DNA from: Geofilum rubicundum JCM 15548
GTDB taxonomy: Bacteria; Bacteroidota; Bacteroidia; Bacteroidales; Marinilabiliaceae
Length of the DNA stretch: 64,000 nt
Reading direction: 5' to 3'
Assembly (NCBI RefSeq): GCF_000974365.1
Contig: NZ_BAZW01000008.1
Span: 62,001-126,000 of the forward strand
A program made the position numbers and the translations under genes. Shown piece after piece: positions 1-8,795 of this stretch (positions are counted from its first letter, which is position 1; each line of letters starts with the position of its first letter). The notes beneath the pieces are model-generated. The model was given only the letters and a program-made list of their open reading frames with translations, made no database searches and was not told where the DNA came from.

Positions 1-742
1 TGTCTGCAATACTGGCGATGTGGCCAATCAGCATTAGTCCGGCAGTGGCACTGAGTAAATAGGTCAGCCATAACAGAATAAAGGGCCTTGTTTTAATCAT
101 TTGTTGCCAGGTAAAATCTTCTCCATGGGCGACAATCGGACGGTTTTTCTTAACAAGGGGGACATAACCTGCCGGTGGGTTTTTCAAAAGCAATGAAAAA
201 AGTATGAGACCCACCAATGCCAAAATCCCTAAAAACATAAAAGTATGTTCAATGCCTGATGTCCTAAGCAGGTAGGCGGTTAAAGGTCCGATGTAAATGG
301 CTGAAAGACCAATGCCGGCTACCACAATGCCGGCTATGAGTCCTTTTTTACGTGGTTCAAACCATTTAATGGCACAGGGGGTGGCCGCTGCATAGCCAAA
401 GCCCATTCCCAATCCGCTAATAACGCCAAAAGTTAACACCATTACGGTCGGATTCTTGGCAAAGGCAGAAAGCAGCAGTCCGGTGCCAAATAAAATGCCG
501 CCAATAAGCGCAATGATTTTAGGGCCGTACTTATCTTGCAGCCGGCCACCAAGAATGGTTACAAAGGCCAGCAATGCCACACAGACCATGTAGGGCAGTG
601 AAGCTTCTGTGTTACTCCAGCCCCAGTCGTCCACCAGCGCTTTTTTGATGATTGCCCAGGAATACAGTATCCCAAGAATCAGGTTGATGCCCAGGGCTGC
701 CAGGGTAACCATCCATCCGGAAACATTACGTTGTACACTCAT
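1..742 (-). CDS. MFS transporter, oxalate/formate antiporter (OFA) type, partial
   Basis: Only the N-terminal ~247 residues are present; the frame is open to base 1 and the rest lies outside the window. The start is the ATG at 740-742. Translation gives alternating hydrophobic helices (about seven membrane segments so far), with the loop GGRLQDKYGP at the MFS motif A position between helices 2 and 3. A cytoplasmic loop follows around residue 185-210. The stretch ATPCAIKWFEPRKKGLIAG is characteristic of the OFA subfamily, whose members exchange or import small carboxylates such as oxalate, formate or pyruvate. The substrate here cannot be read from the sequence. It is transcribed away from the divergent lipoprotein gene at 919. 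Confidence 0.85.
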   Translation of the reverse strand, partial: MSVQRNVSGWMVTLAALGINLILGILYSWAIIKKALVDDWGWSNTEASLPYMVCVALLAFVTILGGRLQDKYGPKIIALIGGILFGTGLLLSAFAKNPTVMVLTFGVISGLGMGFGYAAATPCAIKWFEPRKKGLIAGIVVAGIGLSAIYIGPLTAYLLRTSGIEHTFMFLGILALVGLILFSLLLKNPPAGYVPLVKKNRPIVAHGEDFTWQQMIKTRPFILLWLTYLLSATAGLMLIGHIASIAD

Positions 743-918
743 TATGTTTAGTTTTGGTTTTTTGATTTTGCGGAGTCGAAAATAGAAGATTTTTTTCTTT
801 ATTTGGATAGAAAGTCCTGCCCATGCCCTTATTTAGAATCTAAATAAGGAAGGATGGTTCTATTCTTATTCGTTGGGATTTGTTATCTTACGTCCCATAA
901 AAATAAAATCATGGAGAG

Positions 919-1320
919 ATGAAACAAGGCTATTTATTTATCGCTTGCCTATTTCTTGGGCTGTTTTTGTTTTCGGGGTGTCAACAAGAATCTGTGAAGA
1001 ATGCCCCGTCGGATGTATTGGTGCACCATGTTTATTTTTGGCTGCATGAGCCGGATAGCCCGGATGCCAGAGAACAGATGCAGCGCGCACTGGAGGAATT
1101 GTCAACCATAGAAACCATTCGTTACGCACACCTGGGCGTACCGGCTGCCACTGAAAGCAGGGATGTGGTGGATCACTCATACACCTATTCACTGATGCTG
1201 TTTTTTGATTCCAAAGAGGATCAGGACAGCTATCAGATTGATTCGCAACATTTACAGTTTGTTGAAGAGAATCAGCATTTATGGGAGCGGGTCATTGTGT
1301 ATGATTCGGTGAAATGGTAA
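919..1320 (+). CDS. Dabb-domain lipoprotein
   Basis: 133 residues. The first ~21 residues form a lipoprotein signal peptide ending in the lipobox LFSGC, so the mature protein should be anchored by Cys21. The remainder (about residues 33-133) matches the stress-responsive alpha/beta barrel (Dabb) pattern: an early VHHVYFWL strand, a helix, the HLGVPA segment, a SYTYSLMLFFDSKEDQDSYQ strand-helix and the closing HLQFVEENQHLW. Dabb proteins are small ferredoxin-like dimers of varied and mostly unknown function, and a lipid-anchored form is seen in several Bacteroidota. It ends 13 bases before the convergent response regulator gene. The start is ATG, preceded by a purine-rich ggagag. Confidence 0.8.
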   Translation: MKQGYLFIACLFLGLFLFSGCQQESVKNAPSDVLVHHVYFWLHEPDSPDAREQMQRALEELSTIETIRYAHLGVPAATESRDVVDHSYTYSLMLFFDSKEDQDSYQIDSQHLQFVEENQHLWERVIVYDSVKW

Positions 1321-1333
1321 GGAAAGGAGTTTC

Positions 1334-2035
1334 CTATTGATCTTGTAAAATGTACCCAACCTTGGGTACATTTTCTATTTTTACGCTATTGTCATCGGAT
1401 AAGCGCTTTCTTAATCGGGTAATGAAAACATCGAGACTTCTGCCATTGAAATAGTCGTCCTTATCCCAATATTTTTGTAATAAATCGCTTCGTTTAACCA
1501 GATTGTTCTTGTTTTGACAAAGCATTTTTAACACATCACATTCCCGGTAAGTGAGTCTTTGTGTTTGATCCCGGAGGATCAAAGCCTGATTTTGCACGTC
1601 AAAAAGGTAGTTCCCGATGTGGCAGGTAGCCATGCTTGTTTCTTCCACGGTTTCTCTTTTTCCGTTATATCGGTTCATGATGGCATGGATGCGGCACAGG
1701 AGTTCCTCTTCGTCAAAGGGTTTGGTAATGTAATCATCGCCCCCCAGATTAAATCCCTTCAGCTTGTCCTGCTTCATGGAGCGCGCCGTCAGAAACACCA
1801 CCGGTACATCCGGGTCTTTGTCGCGGATGCGCTCTGCCAAAGTAAAACCATCTATGCCGGGGAGCATGACATCAATCAGACAGAAATCGATGCGGGTGGA
1901 TTGGAAGGCTGAGAGCGCTTTGTCGCCATCGGTGCAAAGTTCCACATTGAAATCATTGGCCGTCAAATACTCTTTAAGCAAAAACCCCATGTTGAGGTCA
2001 TCTTCAATGATGAGAATTGTTTTCTGTGTTGACAT
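1334..2035 (-). CDS. OmpR/PhoB-family response regulator
   Basis: 233 residues, DNA-binding output of the two-component pair with the kinase just upstream. The receiver occupies about residues 5-120: acidic pair D12/D13, phosphoacceptor D55 in IDVMLPG, T83, and K105 in TKPF. The C-terminal winged helix is at about 140-231, with the family-typical RLTYRECDVLKMLC and RSLDVFITRLRKRL recognition region. The start codon lies 32 bases inside the end of the kinase gene, so the two are translationally coupled. The TTAAC direct-repeat array at 3329-3365, upstream of the kinase, is a good candidate for its own binding site, because this family binds phased direct repeats. It resembles RprY-type regulators of Bacteroidota, but I do not assign a symbol. 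Confidence 0.93.
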   Translation of the reverse strand: MSTQKTILIIEDDLNMGFLLKEYLTANDFNVELCTDGDKALSAFQSTRIDFCLIDVMLPGIDGFTLAERIRDKDPDVPVVFLTARSMKQDKLKGFNLGGDDYITKPFDEEELLCRIHAIMNRYNGKRETVEETSMATCHIGNYLFDVQNQALILRDQTQRLTYRECDVLKMLCQNKNNLVKRSDLLQKYWDKDDYFNGRSLDVFITRLRKRLSDDNSVKIENVPKVGYILQDQ

Positions 2036-3287
2036 GGCTATCTATTAAAGGAAAAGTCAGCGTAAATATACTGCCTTTGCCAGGGGTGCTTTGAACCGTA
2101 ACATGGCCACCGAACTGCTCAACCACCTTTTTGACGTAGGTCAGGCCCAAACCAAAGCCTTTAACATCGTGCACATTGCCGGTGGAAACTCTGAAAAACT
2201 TATCAAAGATTCTGGATTGGTCTTCTTTTCGAATACCTATCCCGTTATCCTGTACAGAAACAACCAGAAGGTTCTCTTTGTTTTGAGTGGAGATATGGAT
2301 TTGTGGTTGATGGCTGACGTATTTTAAGGCATTGTCTATTAAATTGGAAATGATGAGTGTCAGCGGACCCCATTCTGCGTTAATTTCATGTTTGGATGCA
2401 CGGGCATCCAAAGAAATGGCCGCCTGGGCATGTTCCAGGCGAAAATGAAAGGTCGATATGACGTGCTCGATCATTTGATGCATGTCAATTTTTTCGGTGC
2501 TGTCCTGATTATCAGAATGGGACGCCACTTTTAAAATGGCTTCAACATGGCCTTGCAGGCGGAGGGTTTCATTGAGGATGACTTCGGTATATTCTTCGGT
2601 CTTTTGAGGGCTGTCCCCTGTTTTTTTCTTCTTGAGCAAATTGGCGGCAAAGCGGATGTTGGCGATGGGGGTTTGAAATTCATGCACCATGTTGTTGATA
2701 AAATCGGTGGTGTGCAGCATCAAATCTTTTTCTCTTCTGAAAAGCCGCCAGGTGATGAGAAATGACAGCATGACAAAAAGAATGAATAGAATGGAAAGGC
2801 CCAATTGGCTATAAAGCTGGCCTATCAAATATTGATTGCGGGTAGGAAAGAGGACCCTTATTTGGATGCCATTCTGATCGATGAGTCCATTTAAATTCTG
2901 TTGGTAGCAGGTAGGGTTGAAAAAGCGTCCCCGACTTTGATGCAGTAAGGAGTCGGTAATTTCAAAAGTATAGGGTAAAGCAATGTTGTACATCGACAGG
3001 TTGGCGCGAATAATGCTGTCTACTTCTGCGTGTTTGGACTGGTTGACATGTTCGGGGCATTGACGTCCGCAAAGAAAATCGGACATGTCCGTACACTTAG
3101 GCGCTCTGACCCCGATTTCATCTCTGGCTGCTTTTAAGGCCATCGATACCCGGTGGTTGAAATTTTGCTCCTCCAAACGGGCGGCTCTGAAAATCCAGCT
3201 GATTTGAACCATCATCAGAAGTGCCAGTACCACAAAGGTGGTAATGGCCAGTATGCCCTGCTTGTCGGTTGGTTTTCCTTTTTTCAT
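2004..3287 (-). CDS. Two-component sensor histidine kinase with periplasmic cysteines
   Basis: 427 residues from the ATG at 3285-3287; an in-frame TTG nine bases earlier is less likely. Membrane helices at about residues 11-33 and 160-182 enclose a ~125-residue periplasmic sensor domain. That domain contains four cysteines (about C65, C73, C77 and C127), three of them in a short cluster, which is unusual and suggests thiol, redox or metal sensing. The HisKA box is VHEFQTPIANI (phosphoacceptor about H202). The ATPase domain shows N-box NLIDNALKYV, DNGIGI and GFGLGLTYV. It is first in the operon, its 3' end overlaps the response regulator start, and it is divergent from the Cys/Lys-rich secreted protein at 3431. 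Confidence 0.92.
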   Translation of the reverse strand: MKKGKPTDKQGILAITTFVVLALLMMVQISWIFRAARLEEQNFNHRVSMALKAARDEIGVRAPKCTDMSDFLCGRQCPEHVNQSKHAEVDSIIRANLSMYNIALPYTFEITDSLLHQSRGRFFNPTCYQQNLNGLIDQNGIQIRVLFPTRNQYLIGQLYSQLGLSILFILFVMLSFLITWRLFRREKDLMLHTTDFINNMVHEFQTPIANIRFAANLLKKKKTGDSPQKTEEYTEVILNETLRLQGHVEAILKVASHSDNQDSTEKIDMHQMIEHVISTFHFRLEHAQAAISLDARASKHEINAEWGPLTLIISNLIDNALKYVSHQPQIHISTQNKENLLVVSVQDNGIGIRKEDQSRIFDKFFRVSTGNVHDVKGFGLGLTYVKKVVEQFGGHVTVQSTPGKGSIFTLTFPLIDSHVNTENNSHH

Positions 3288-3328
3288 GGTGCTCAAAATT
3301 AGCCATTTTTACGGACTCACTATATGCG

Positions 3329-3365
3329 TTAACATAACATTAACGCCAATTAACAGGCCGGTAAC
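3329..3365. promoter_or_regulatory. Helically phased TTAAC direct repeats, candidate response-regulator site
   Basis: Four pentamers TTAAC, TTAAC, TTAAC, GTAAC begin at 3329, 3340, 3350 and 3361, so they repeat every 11, 10 and 11 bases, about one DNA turn. OmpR/PhoB-family regulators bind such phased direct repeats. The array lies between the divergent kinase operon and the small secreted protein gene and ends exactly where the latter's -33 element begins, a normal place for an activator. Confidence 0.6.
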
Positions 3366-3395
3366 TTGTTCTTTTAAAGAATCATTCTAAATTTG
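3365..3395 (+). promoter_or_regulatory. Bacteroidota-type promoter of the Cys/Lys-repeat gene
   Basis: A -33 element CTTG (3365-3368) is followed after exactly 19 bases by TAAATTTG (3388-3395), matching the Bacteroidota sigma-ABfr consensus TTTG-N19-TAnnTTTG. Transcription would begin near 3402, about 30 bases before the ATG at 3431. Confidence 0.6.
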
Positions 3396-3430
3396 TGTCA
3401 GATATCATTAACCAATTTAAATTAAAGATT

Positions 3431-3646
3431 ATGAGTAAGAAAATAGCTGTAGCATTTTTGTTTGTTTTCACTTTGGCATTAACTGCACCCGCAACGGCTG
3501 CTACCATGATGCAGGAACCTGAAAAGAAAGAAAACTGCGAAAAGAAATGCGACAAAGAAAAGAAAGCAGACTGCGATAAAACTAAAAAAGCGGAGTGCGA
3601 CAAAGCTAAGAAAGCTGAATGCGCAAAAGAAAAGAAAGCTGAATAG
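3431..3646 (+). CDS. Small secreted Cys/Lys-rich repeat protein
   Basis: 71 residues from the ATG at 3431; a GTG-initiated extension to 3395 would run through the promoter and is rejected. Residues 1-24 are a clean Sec signal peptide (KK, then a hydrophobic core, ending TAPATAA). The mature peptide of about 47 residues has an octad repeat, AECDKxKK, four times with small changes, so cysteines recur every eight residues in a background of Lys, Glu and Asp. No known domain is recognised; similar low-complexity secreted peptides occur in Bacteroidota without assigned function. It is divergent from a kinase with a Cys-rich sensor domain and is followed by a strong terminator, so it is a single-gene transcript. 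Metal or thiol binding is inference. Confidence 0.75.
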   Translation: MSKKIAVAFLFVFTLALTAPATAATMMQEPEKKENCEKKCDKEKKADCDKTKKAECDKAKKAECAKEKKAE

Positions 3647-3672
3647 TACTTTTTGTTTTGTTTAATCCTTTA

Positions 3673-3702
3673 AAACCCAAAGCCATTGGCTTTGGGTTTT
3701 TT
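3673..3702 (+). terminator. Rho-independent terminator
   Basis: The stem AACCCAAAGCC / GGCTTTGGGTT with a very small loop (AT) is followed by a T run. It ends the Cys/Lys-repeat transcript. Confidence 0.85.
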
Positions 3703-3708
3703 ATTTGG

Positions 3709-3716
3709 TATTTTTG
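3709..3716 (+). promoter_or_regulatory. Promoter -7 element for the methyltransferase gene
   Basis: TATTTTTG matches TAnnTTTG, lies just after the upstream terminator and 26 bases before the methyltransferase ATG. Confidence 0.5.
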
Positions 3717-3742
3717 CCCCCTCATCACTTAATTATGAATGA

Positions 3743-4381
3743 ATGAAGTGTACGCTTTGCGCAGGAGAGGATTTAAATAGTTTTAAGGGAAACGATGATG
3801 TGACCTTATATAAGTGTAATCATTGTTATTTAATTTTTAAAGCACCGCAAAATTGGCTCGTAGCAGAGGCGGAAAAAGACCGTTACCAGCAGCATAACAA
3901 TACAGAGGAATGTCCGGGATATGTGACGTTTTTAAGTCAGGCGCTAGAGCCGACGTTGCCTTTTCTGGAACCGGATATGGAAGGAATGGATTTTGGCTGT
4001 GGTCCCAACCCTGTACTGGCGCGTATGCTTGAAAAAAATGACTGCGCTTGCAGTTATTACGATCCCTTCTTTTTTCCTGAATTGCCCGATGAACGGCAGG
4101 ACTTTATTTTCGCCACCGAGTGTTTTGAGCATTTCTTTGATCCGAATCAGGAATTGAAATTGTTAACGGCCTTACTGCGGCCCGATGGCACCCTCACCAT
4201 TATGACCAATTTCTGGGATGAAACCATGGATGTGGCCAATTGGTGGTATTTGAAGGATTCTACGCATGTTTCTTTTTTTCACACAAAGACTTTCGAATAC
4301 ATCTGCACCCGTTATGGTTATGATCTGGCGTATAGCGATAATCAAAAGGTGATCATTCTGCGAAAAAAGGTGGTGTGGTAG
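3743..4381 (+). CDS. Class I SAM-dependent methyltransferase with zinc-ribbon N-terminus
   Basis: 212 residues. The N-terminus has a CxxC pair (residues 3 and 6, CTLC) and a second CxxC (CNHC, near 25-28), a small zinc-ribbon as found in several methyltransferases acting on nucleotides or small molecules. The SAM-binding motif I is DFGCGPNP (about residues 81-88). It is followed by an acidic strand end (SYYDPFF) and a motif-IV-like FIFATECFEHFFDP. The C-terminal part carries DSTHVSFFHTKTFEYIC, seen in the UbiG/Methyltransf_23 group. Substrate unknown. It is a single-gene unit with its own promoter, between a terminator and the His-rich gene. Confidence 0.85.
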   Translation: MKCTLCAGEDLNSFKGNDDVTLYKCNHCYLIFKAPQNWLVAEAEKDRYQQHNNTEECPGYVTFLSQALEPTLPFLEPDMEGMDFGCGPNPVLARMLEKNDCACSYYDPFFFPELPDERQDFIFATECFEHFFDPNQELKLLTALLRPDGTLTIMTNFWDETMDVANWWYLKDSTHVSFFHTKTFEYICTRYGYDLAYSDNQKVIILRKKVVW

Positions 4382-4445
4382 GGAGGTGGGTCTTCCATTT
4401 ATGTTTTTTTGTGATTCAAAAAAACAATATCCGGGGCATAAGCGT

Positions 4446-4467
4446 TATTTTTGTCAATGATAATGAT
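4446..4467 (+). promoter_or_regulatory. Promoter with overlapping Fur/Zur-like sequence
   Basis: TATTTTTG (4446-4453) is a Bacteroidota -7 element. Two bases later comes AATGATAATGAT (4456-4467), which would cover the transcription start. GATAAT-type repeats are what Fur-family repressors bind. It sits 11 bases before the His-rich protein gene, which precedes the zinc-type TonB receptor, so metal repression of both is plausible. The match is short and unproven. Confidence 0.4.
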
Positions 4468-4478
4468 GTTTTTCGTCC

Positions 4479-4850
4479 ATGATTAGAAATAGAAAAATTA
4501 AGCAACTGCTTGTTTTACTGAGTTTGCCCTTTCTTATCTGGTTGTATCACAACCAGATGGTTAACTGGCACTATCATCAAATGGACAATGGCGCGGTTAT
4601 CAAGCATGCACACCCTTACTCCAGCGCACGCATTCCGGGCCAGCCCTATCAGGATCATCAACATACCAGTGCCGAGTTTTTTATGCTGGCTCTGCTGTTT
4701 TCCAGCACCAGCCTTTTGGCCATTCTCATCGTTTTGGGGATTTTATTTTCCTGTTTAAATACTTCTCTTTTTATTCCGCGGACCTCCAGATTGATCGTTT
4801 TTGGGTATCAGTGGACAAACCAACTGCGGGGGCCGCCCGTTTTCGCTTAA
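4479..4850 (+). CDS. His-rich membrane protein upstream of ZnuD-like receptor
   Basis: 123 residues. There is one N-terminal membrane segment (about residues 8-23). Next comes a periplasmic stretch dense in histidine (HYHQMDNGAVIKHAHPY, then a second DHQHTSAE, together residues ~30-65), then a second long hydrophobic segment (about 67-92) and a basic tail. No named domain is recognised. His-rich proteins with an H-x-H...HAHPY core are found beside metal-related TonB receptors in Bacteroidota, and here the receptor follows 169 bases downstream on the same strand. A zinc-binding or zinc-handling role is inferred from composition and neighbour only. Confidence 0.65.
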   Translation: MIRNRKIKQLLVLLSLPFLIWLYHNQMVNWHYHQMDNGAVIKHAHPYSSARIPGQPYQDHQHTSAEFFMLALLFSSTSLLAILIVLGILFSCLNTSLFIPRTSRLIVFGYQWTNQLRGPPVFA

Positions 4851-5019
4851 CATCTTTCTACATCATTGTCTCCATTAAAGAATGCGTGGGTTTTAGGCGC
4901 CTGCCATCCGATGTGCGCTATGCATGAGCGCTTTTTGGGGAGACACGCTCTTTTCTTTTTTATCAACCTTGCTATGACAGCGTTGGTAAAGCAGTTATGA
5001 ATTTGTTTATAAAAATGTT

Positions 5020-7277
5020 ATGCGAAATACCTGTATTATTCTGATATTAATGGTTATGAACTTTTGTATGGGATCGTCCGTAGTGGCTAACCCAAGCGAT
5101 GCCCGTCCCCGGACCGATGCCAATGTCTTTGGTCATGTAGTGGATGCCACTACCGGAGAGCATCTGCCTTTTGTGAATGTGTTGATCAAGGGGAGCCGTA
5201 TAGGCACCATAACCGATGCCAGTGGGCATTATATGTTGACCAATTTGCCCGAAGGGCCTCTAACCATTTTGGCATCCAGTATGGGCTATGCCCTGGCTGA
5301 AATTGACTTTGAAGCGGAGTTGAAAACCACCAAGGAGGTGGATATTCATCTGGCCCCTGCCAGTATTAATTTGTCGGGTATTACTTTAACGGCATCGCCC
5401 ACAGCCAGTGGTTTTCGTTATCAACCGGATGCGGTTTTTATGGGTGAACAGATACAGCGCCGCAGTGAGCCTTCTTTTGGGGAAATGCTGAATGGGCAAC
5501 CCGGCGTTTCCATGCGTAGTTTTGGCTCTGCACCTGCCCGTCCCGTTATTAGGGGAATGGATGGTGACCGCATTCTGGTTCTGGAAAACGGAGAGCGCAT
5601 GGGAGATATCTCGGAGACTTCGGCCGACCACTCCATCTCTTTGGATCCTCTGGCGGCCAGTCGGGTAGAGGTCATCCGAGGCCCTGCCAGTCTGCTCTAT
5701 GGCTCCAGTGCTTTGGGGGGTGTGATTAACCTGATGACCACCGATATTCCGGACCAGTGGGATGCCAATGTTTCCGGTGTTGTTTCGGTCCAGGGCGCCA
5801 CCATGAATAATATGGGTGCCGGCTTTGGGCGGGTCACTATTGGCCGGGAAAGCAATGCTTTTACCGGGCGCTTTGCGCTGCGCCAGGCGGGTGACATGAC
5901 GACCCCTGAAGGCGCTGTGCCCGGTACTTCCATGAGCAACTACGATGGTGCTTTGGGCTGGGGAATCAATACTGAGCGGGTTAATGGGGGCTTGAGTTTT
6001 TCTCTATCCGACCAGTCCTTTGAAATTCCTGAATCGGTGGATGTGCCTGAGGAGGATGTGGAGATAAGGGCGCAGCGGATGGCTTTTCAGGGGCGATTTG
6101 GAAAGAATTTATCCGGACAGTTTTTTGATCAGGCGCAATTGCGCTTCAATACGACCCGTTTTCACCAGCAGGAAGTCGGGATTGAACGGCCCGCGGGACA
6201 GCCCGCCGTGGAGCTGATAGGACTGGAATATGAGCAGTACGCCTTTAGCTCAACGCTGACTTTGCAACACAAGCCGGTTGGCATATTAGCCCGTGGGGCC
6301 TTAGGTTTCAGTCTGAACGGACAAAGTCTTGATGTGACCGGCGATGAGTCTTATACCCCCGGCGAGCAACGCTTTTCCATGGCGACATTTACCTTTCAGG
6401 AGGTGCCCCTTTCAAATACCTTACGTATGCAATTTGGTCTGCGACTCGATTTTCAGAATTCGCAGGCACTGCCAAATGAAGTGTTCCCGGAGGTTCGTTT
6501 GTCGCGCAACGCTTTCAATTACTCCGGTTCTCTGGGCTTAAACATCCGTCCCTTTGAGGGACTGGAGATTGGGGCCCAGTTGGCCCGGTCGCACCGCAAC
6601 CCCATGGTGGAGGAGATTTTTGCAGATGGGGCCCATTTGGGGGCCGGTGTTTATGAAAAAGGCAACACCCAACTCAATGATGAAATTGGGCATGGCGGTG
6701 ATGTTTTTGTTGTCTGGGAGCGGGGATCGGTCAAAATGGAATTGACCGGTTTTGTCAATGATTTTGCCAATTATATCATTTTTCAACCCACCGGGAGGTG
6801 GATGAGTCTTCGGGTTACGAAATTTTTCAGTATGCCGAAGGCAAGGCCCGCTTATATGGAAATGAATTCAGTATGGGGTATCAGATTACAGATCGCTTGT
6901 CGTGGCAATCCTCTATGGACTGGGTACGCGGCCGGCGGGTCATCGATAATGCGCCCAACCGGAACCTGCCCTTTATTCCCCCTTTCCGCTGGCGCAACGA
7001 AGTGGAATATGATTACGTGAAGGGATGGGTAGGCGCCAGCTATATGGCGGTGCGCCGGCAGGACCAGGTGGCGCCCGATGAAGCTGTCACAGATGGGTAT
7101 TCCCTGTTGGGCTTTCAGGCCGGATACCGACTCAATACCGTTGGTCAGCATGTGCTCATTGTGCGGGTGGAAAATGCCCTTGACACCAAATACCGCGATC
7201 ACCTGAGCCGCATTGAAGACCGCAATTTTGTGATGCCCGGACGGAACGTGAATGTGACTTACAGATGGTTTTTTTAA
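5020..7277 (+). CDS. TonB-dependent receptor, ZnuD-like (one-base frameshift)
   Basis: Outer-membrane receptor of ~752 residues, broken once. Residues 1-24 are a signal peptide. Residues ~36-115 form a carboxypeptidase-regulatory-like domain (GHVVDATTGEHLPFVNV). The plug follows (~130-240) with RGMDGDRILVLENG, DISETSADHS and VIRGPASLLYGSSALGGVINL, then the barrel, ending in the aromatic YRWFF. The ADHSISLDPL plug segment and the C-terminal YRDHLSRIEDRN region resemble ZnuD zinc receptors, and the His-rich gene upstream fits. The frame is lost at the G run 6793-6795: adding one G joins the two halves as PTGEVDESSGYEIF. The downstream half also looks full and intact, so sequence error is more likely than decay. 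Confidence 0.85.
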
Positions 7278-7346
7278 ATATTCTTTCAGGATTTTTTTGG
7301 AGTAGGACAGAAAGGTTTTGTCTGTTTCTCTAAGTGTTGAACCAAT

Positions 7347-7379
7347 AAAAAAGGCGTCTCCGGGGAGACGCCTTTTTTT
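7347..7379. terminator. Bidirectional terminator
   Basis: GGCGTCTC / GAGACGCC stem with A run before and T run after. It lies between the convergent TonB receptor and creD and can serve both. Confidence 0.85.
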
Positions 7380-7412
7380 GGGAATGTGAGGCTTGTCATT
7401 TGCCCGCGAAAC

Positions 7413-8710
7413 TTACCTGGTCAGTCGAAGCGAAGCCTTCATAATGACAGAAAGTATGATCACCAGGCCGATGTTGCCAGCCAGGAATGCGAGATCATTT
7501 AGCTGCAAAAGAACGAATAGGAAGGTGTACATAAGCACGAGAAGACCGGTCACCCATGAGGTCAATCGGAGGTCCTCCAGCAAGCCATAGGCAAACAATC
7601 CGATCACCGCAATGTTGACCAGAGAGGCCACCAGATAGGCGAGATTAAAGCCGAGATGCTCGCTTAAGGCAGTTAGAAGTGAAAAGAAAAGGATGAGGCC
7701 AGGCCTACCAGCAAGTATTGGAACAGATGCACTTTTTTGTTGTTAATCAGTTCAATAAACAAAAAGACCAGTAAGGTAAGAATAATGAACAGTATGCCAT
7801 ATTTGGCCGACCTGGTCGCTTTTTGATAATGGTTGACCGGAAGAAACAGATCAACTCCCAGTGAGTGTTCCCACACATCAAATTGTTGCCCTTGCCAGTA
7901 TTGAGGAAAATTCCTGTTTAAATGGGTGAGCTGCCAGTTGGCCTCAAATCCGGCATCTGAAATTTTTCTTTTTTGAGGCAGAAGATTTCCGCTGAAACTG
8001 GGGTTGGTCCACGAAGAGTTGATGTTGATGTTGCTTTTTTGGCCCAATGGCAATATGGTGAAACTTTTGGATCCGCTCAATTCGAGGTTGATGTTAAATG
8101 GAATGCTGTTTTCCAGGTTTTCAAGCGTCAGGGGTGTTTTAATACTGAAGCCGGTCTTGGTAATGTTTTGGGTGAGCATACCAGACTCAGGTTCTAGGGG
8201 CTCATTGTTCCACAATATGCCAATATCTCCCCTGATGCCCCGATTGTCACTTATCCCAAAGGTAACCACTGCTTTGCTCCAGTCTGGTTCGCCCTCTATC
8301 TCCTCAGGGTTAAGCTGGAATTTGAAGTTGCCCGTAATATGGGAAACGGATGTGTAGACAGCCGTTTTAAATATGCCGCGATATCTGATCTCCGGCTCCA
8401 GGCGTGATGCAATATCCAGGTTGGAAGGCATAATATGTAACCAATCGCGTTCAGTGATGACATTCCCGTTTTTATCCACAGATGTCAATTCTGTAGGAAT
8501 ATTCAAAATGGGACCCGCCAGCACTTGGGCATATCCCCATTGCGCTGAAATCTCATTTTCAACCTGTAGCGAGGTGGACTCCCTTTCAGAAATGATACTT
8601 CTGATCATAGATAAAGGGATGAGTAGCAAAAGGATCATGACCCCGATAATGGCCATTTTAAAGGTGAGTGAATTCATCCAGTGTTCTGTTTTTGGTGCGT
8701 TGGTTTCCAT
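7413..8710 (-). CDS. creD: CreD-family inner membrane protein (one-base frameshift)
   Basis: The ATG at 8708-8710 begins a protein of ~433 residues, close to the usual CreD length, but the frame is lost at 7697-7698. The coding strand there reads CTGGCCTCATCC; one extra C restores LVGLALILFFSLLTALSEHLGFNLAYLVASLV and continues into the C-terminal membrane part. There is one N-terminal membrane helix (about residues 20-40), a large periplasmic region with QWGYAQVLAGPILNIP, then several C-terminal helices with the typical HLFQYLLVGLA. CreD is an envelope protein of unclear biochemical role; in Enterobacteria it is under CreBC and affects colicin and beta-lactam sensitivity. Here it is third in an operon with its own regulator and has a palindromic operator just upstream. 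Confidence 0.85.
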
Positions 8711-8728
8711 GGTTGTTGAGTTTAATAG

Positions 8729-8747
8729 TACTTTGAAAAACAAAGTA
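8729..8747. promoter_or_regulatory. Palindromic operator upstream of creD
   Basis: TACTTTG-AAAAA-CAAAGTA is a perfect 19-base palindrome ending 19 bases before the creD ATG. The same 17-base core occurs before the first gene of the cluster at 9782. On the coding strand it includes TTACTTTG, close to a -7 element, so binding would block RNA polymerase. Confidence 0.65.
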
Positions 8748-8795
8748 AATGGTGAAAAAAATATAGATGATTAATTAGTTGCAGACTTTTCTTTC

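Noticed and set aside
3395-3430. GTG start for the Cys/Lys-repeat protein
   Set aside because: It overlaps the -7 element and places extra residues before a clean signal peptide that begins at ATG 3431.
7413-7631. Separate 72-residue membrane protein
   Set aside because: It is the C-terminal part of CreD; one added C at 7697-7698 restores the family sequence without a break.
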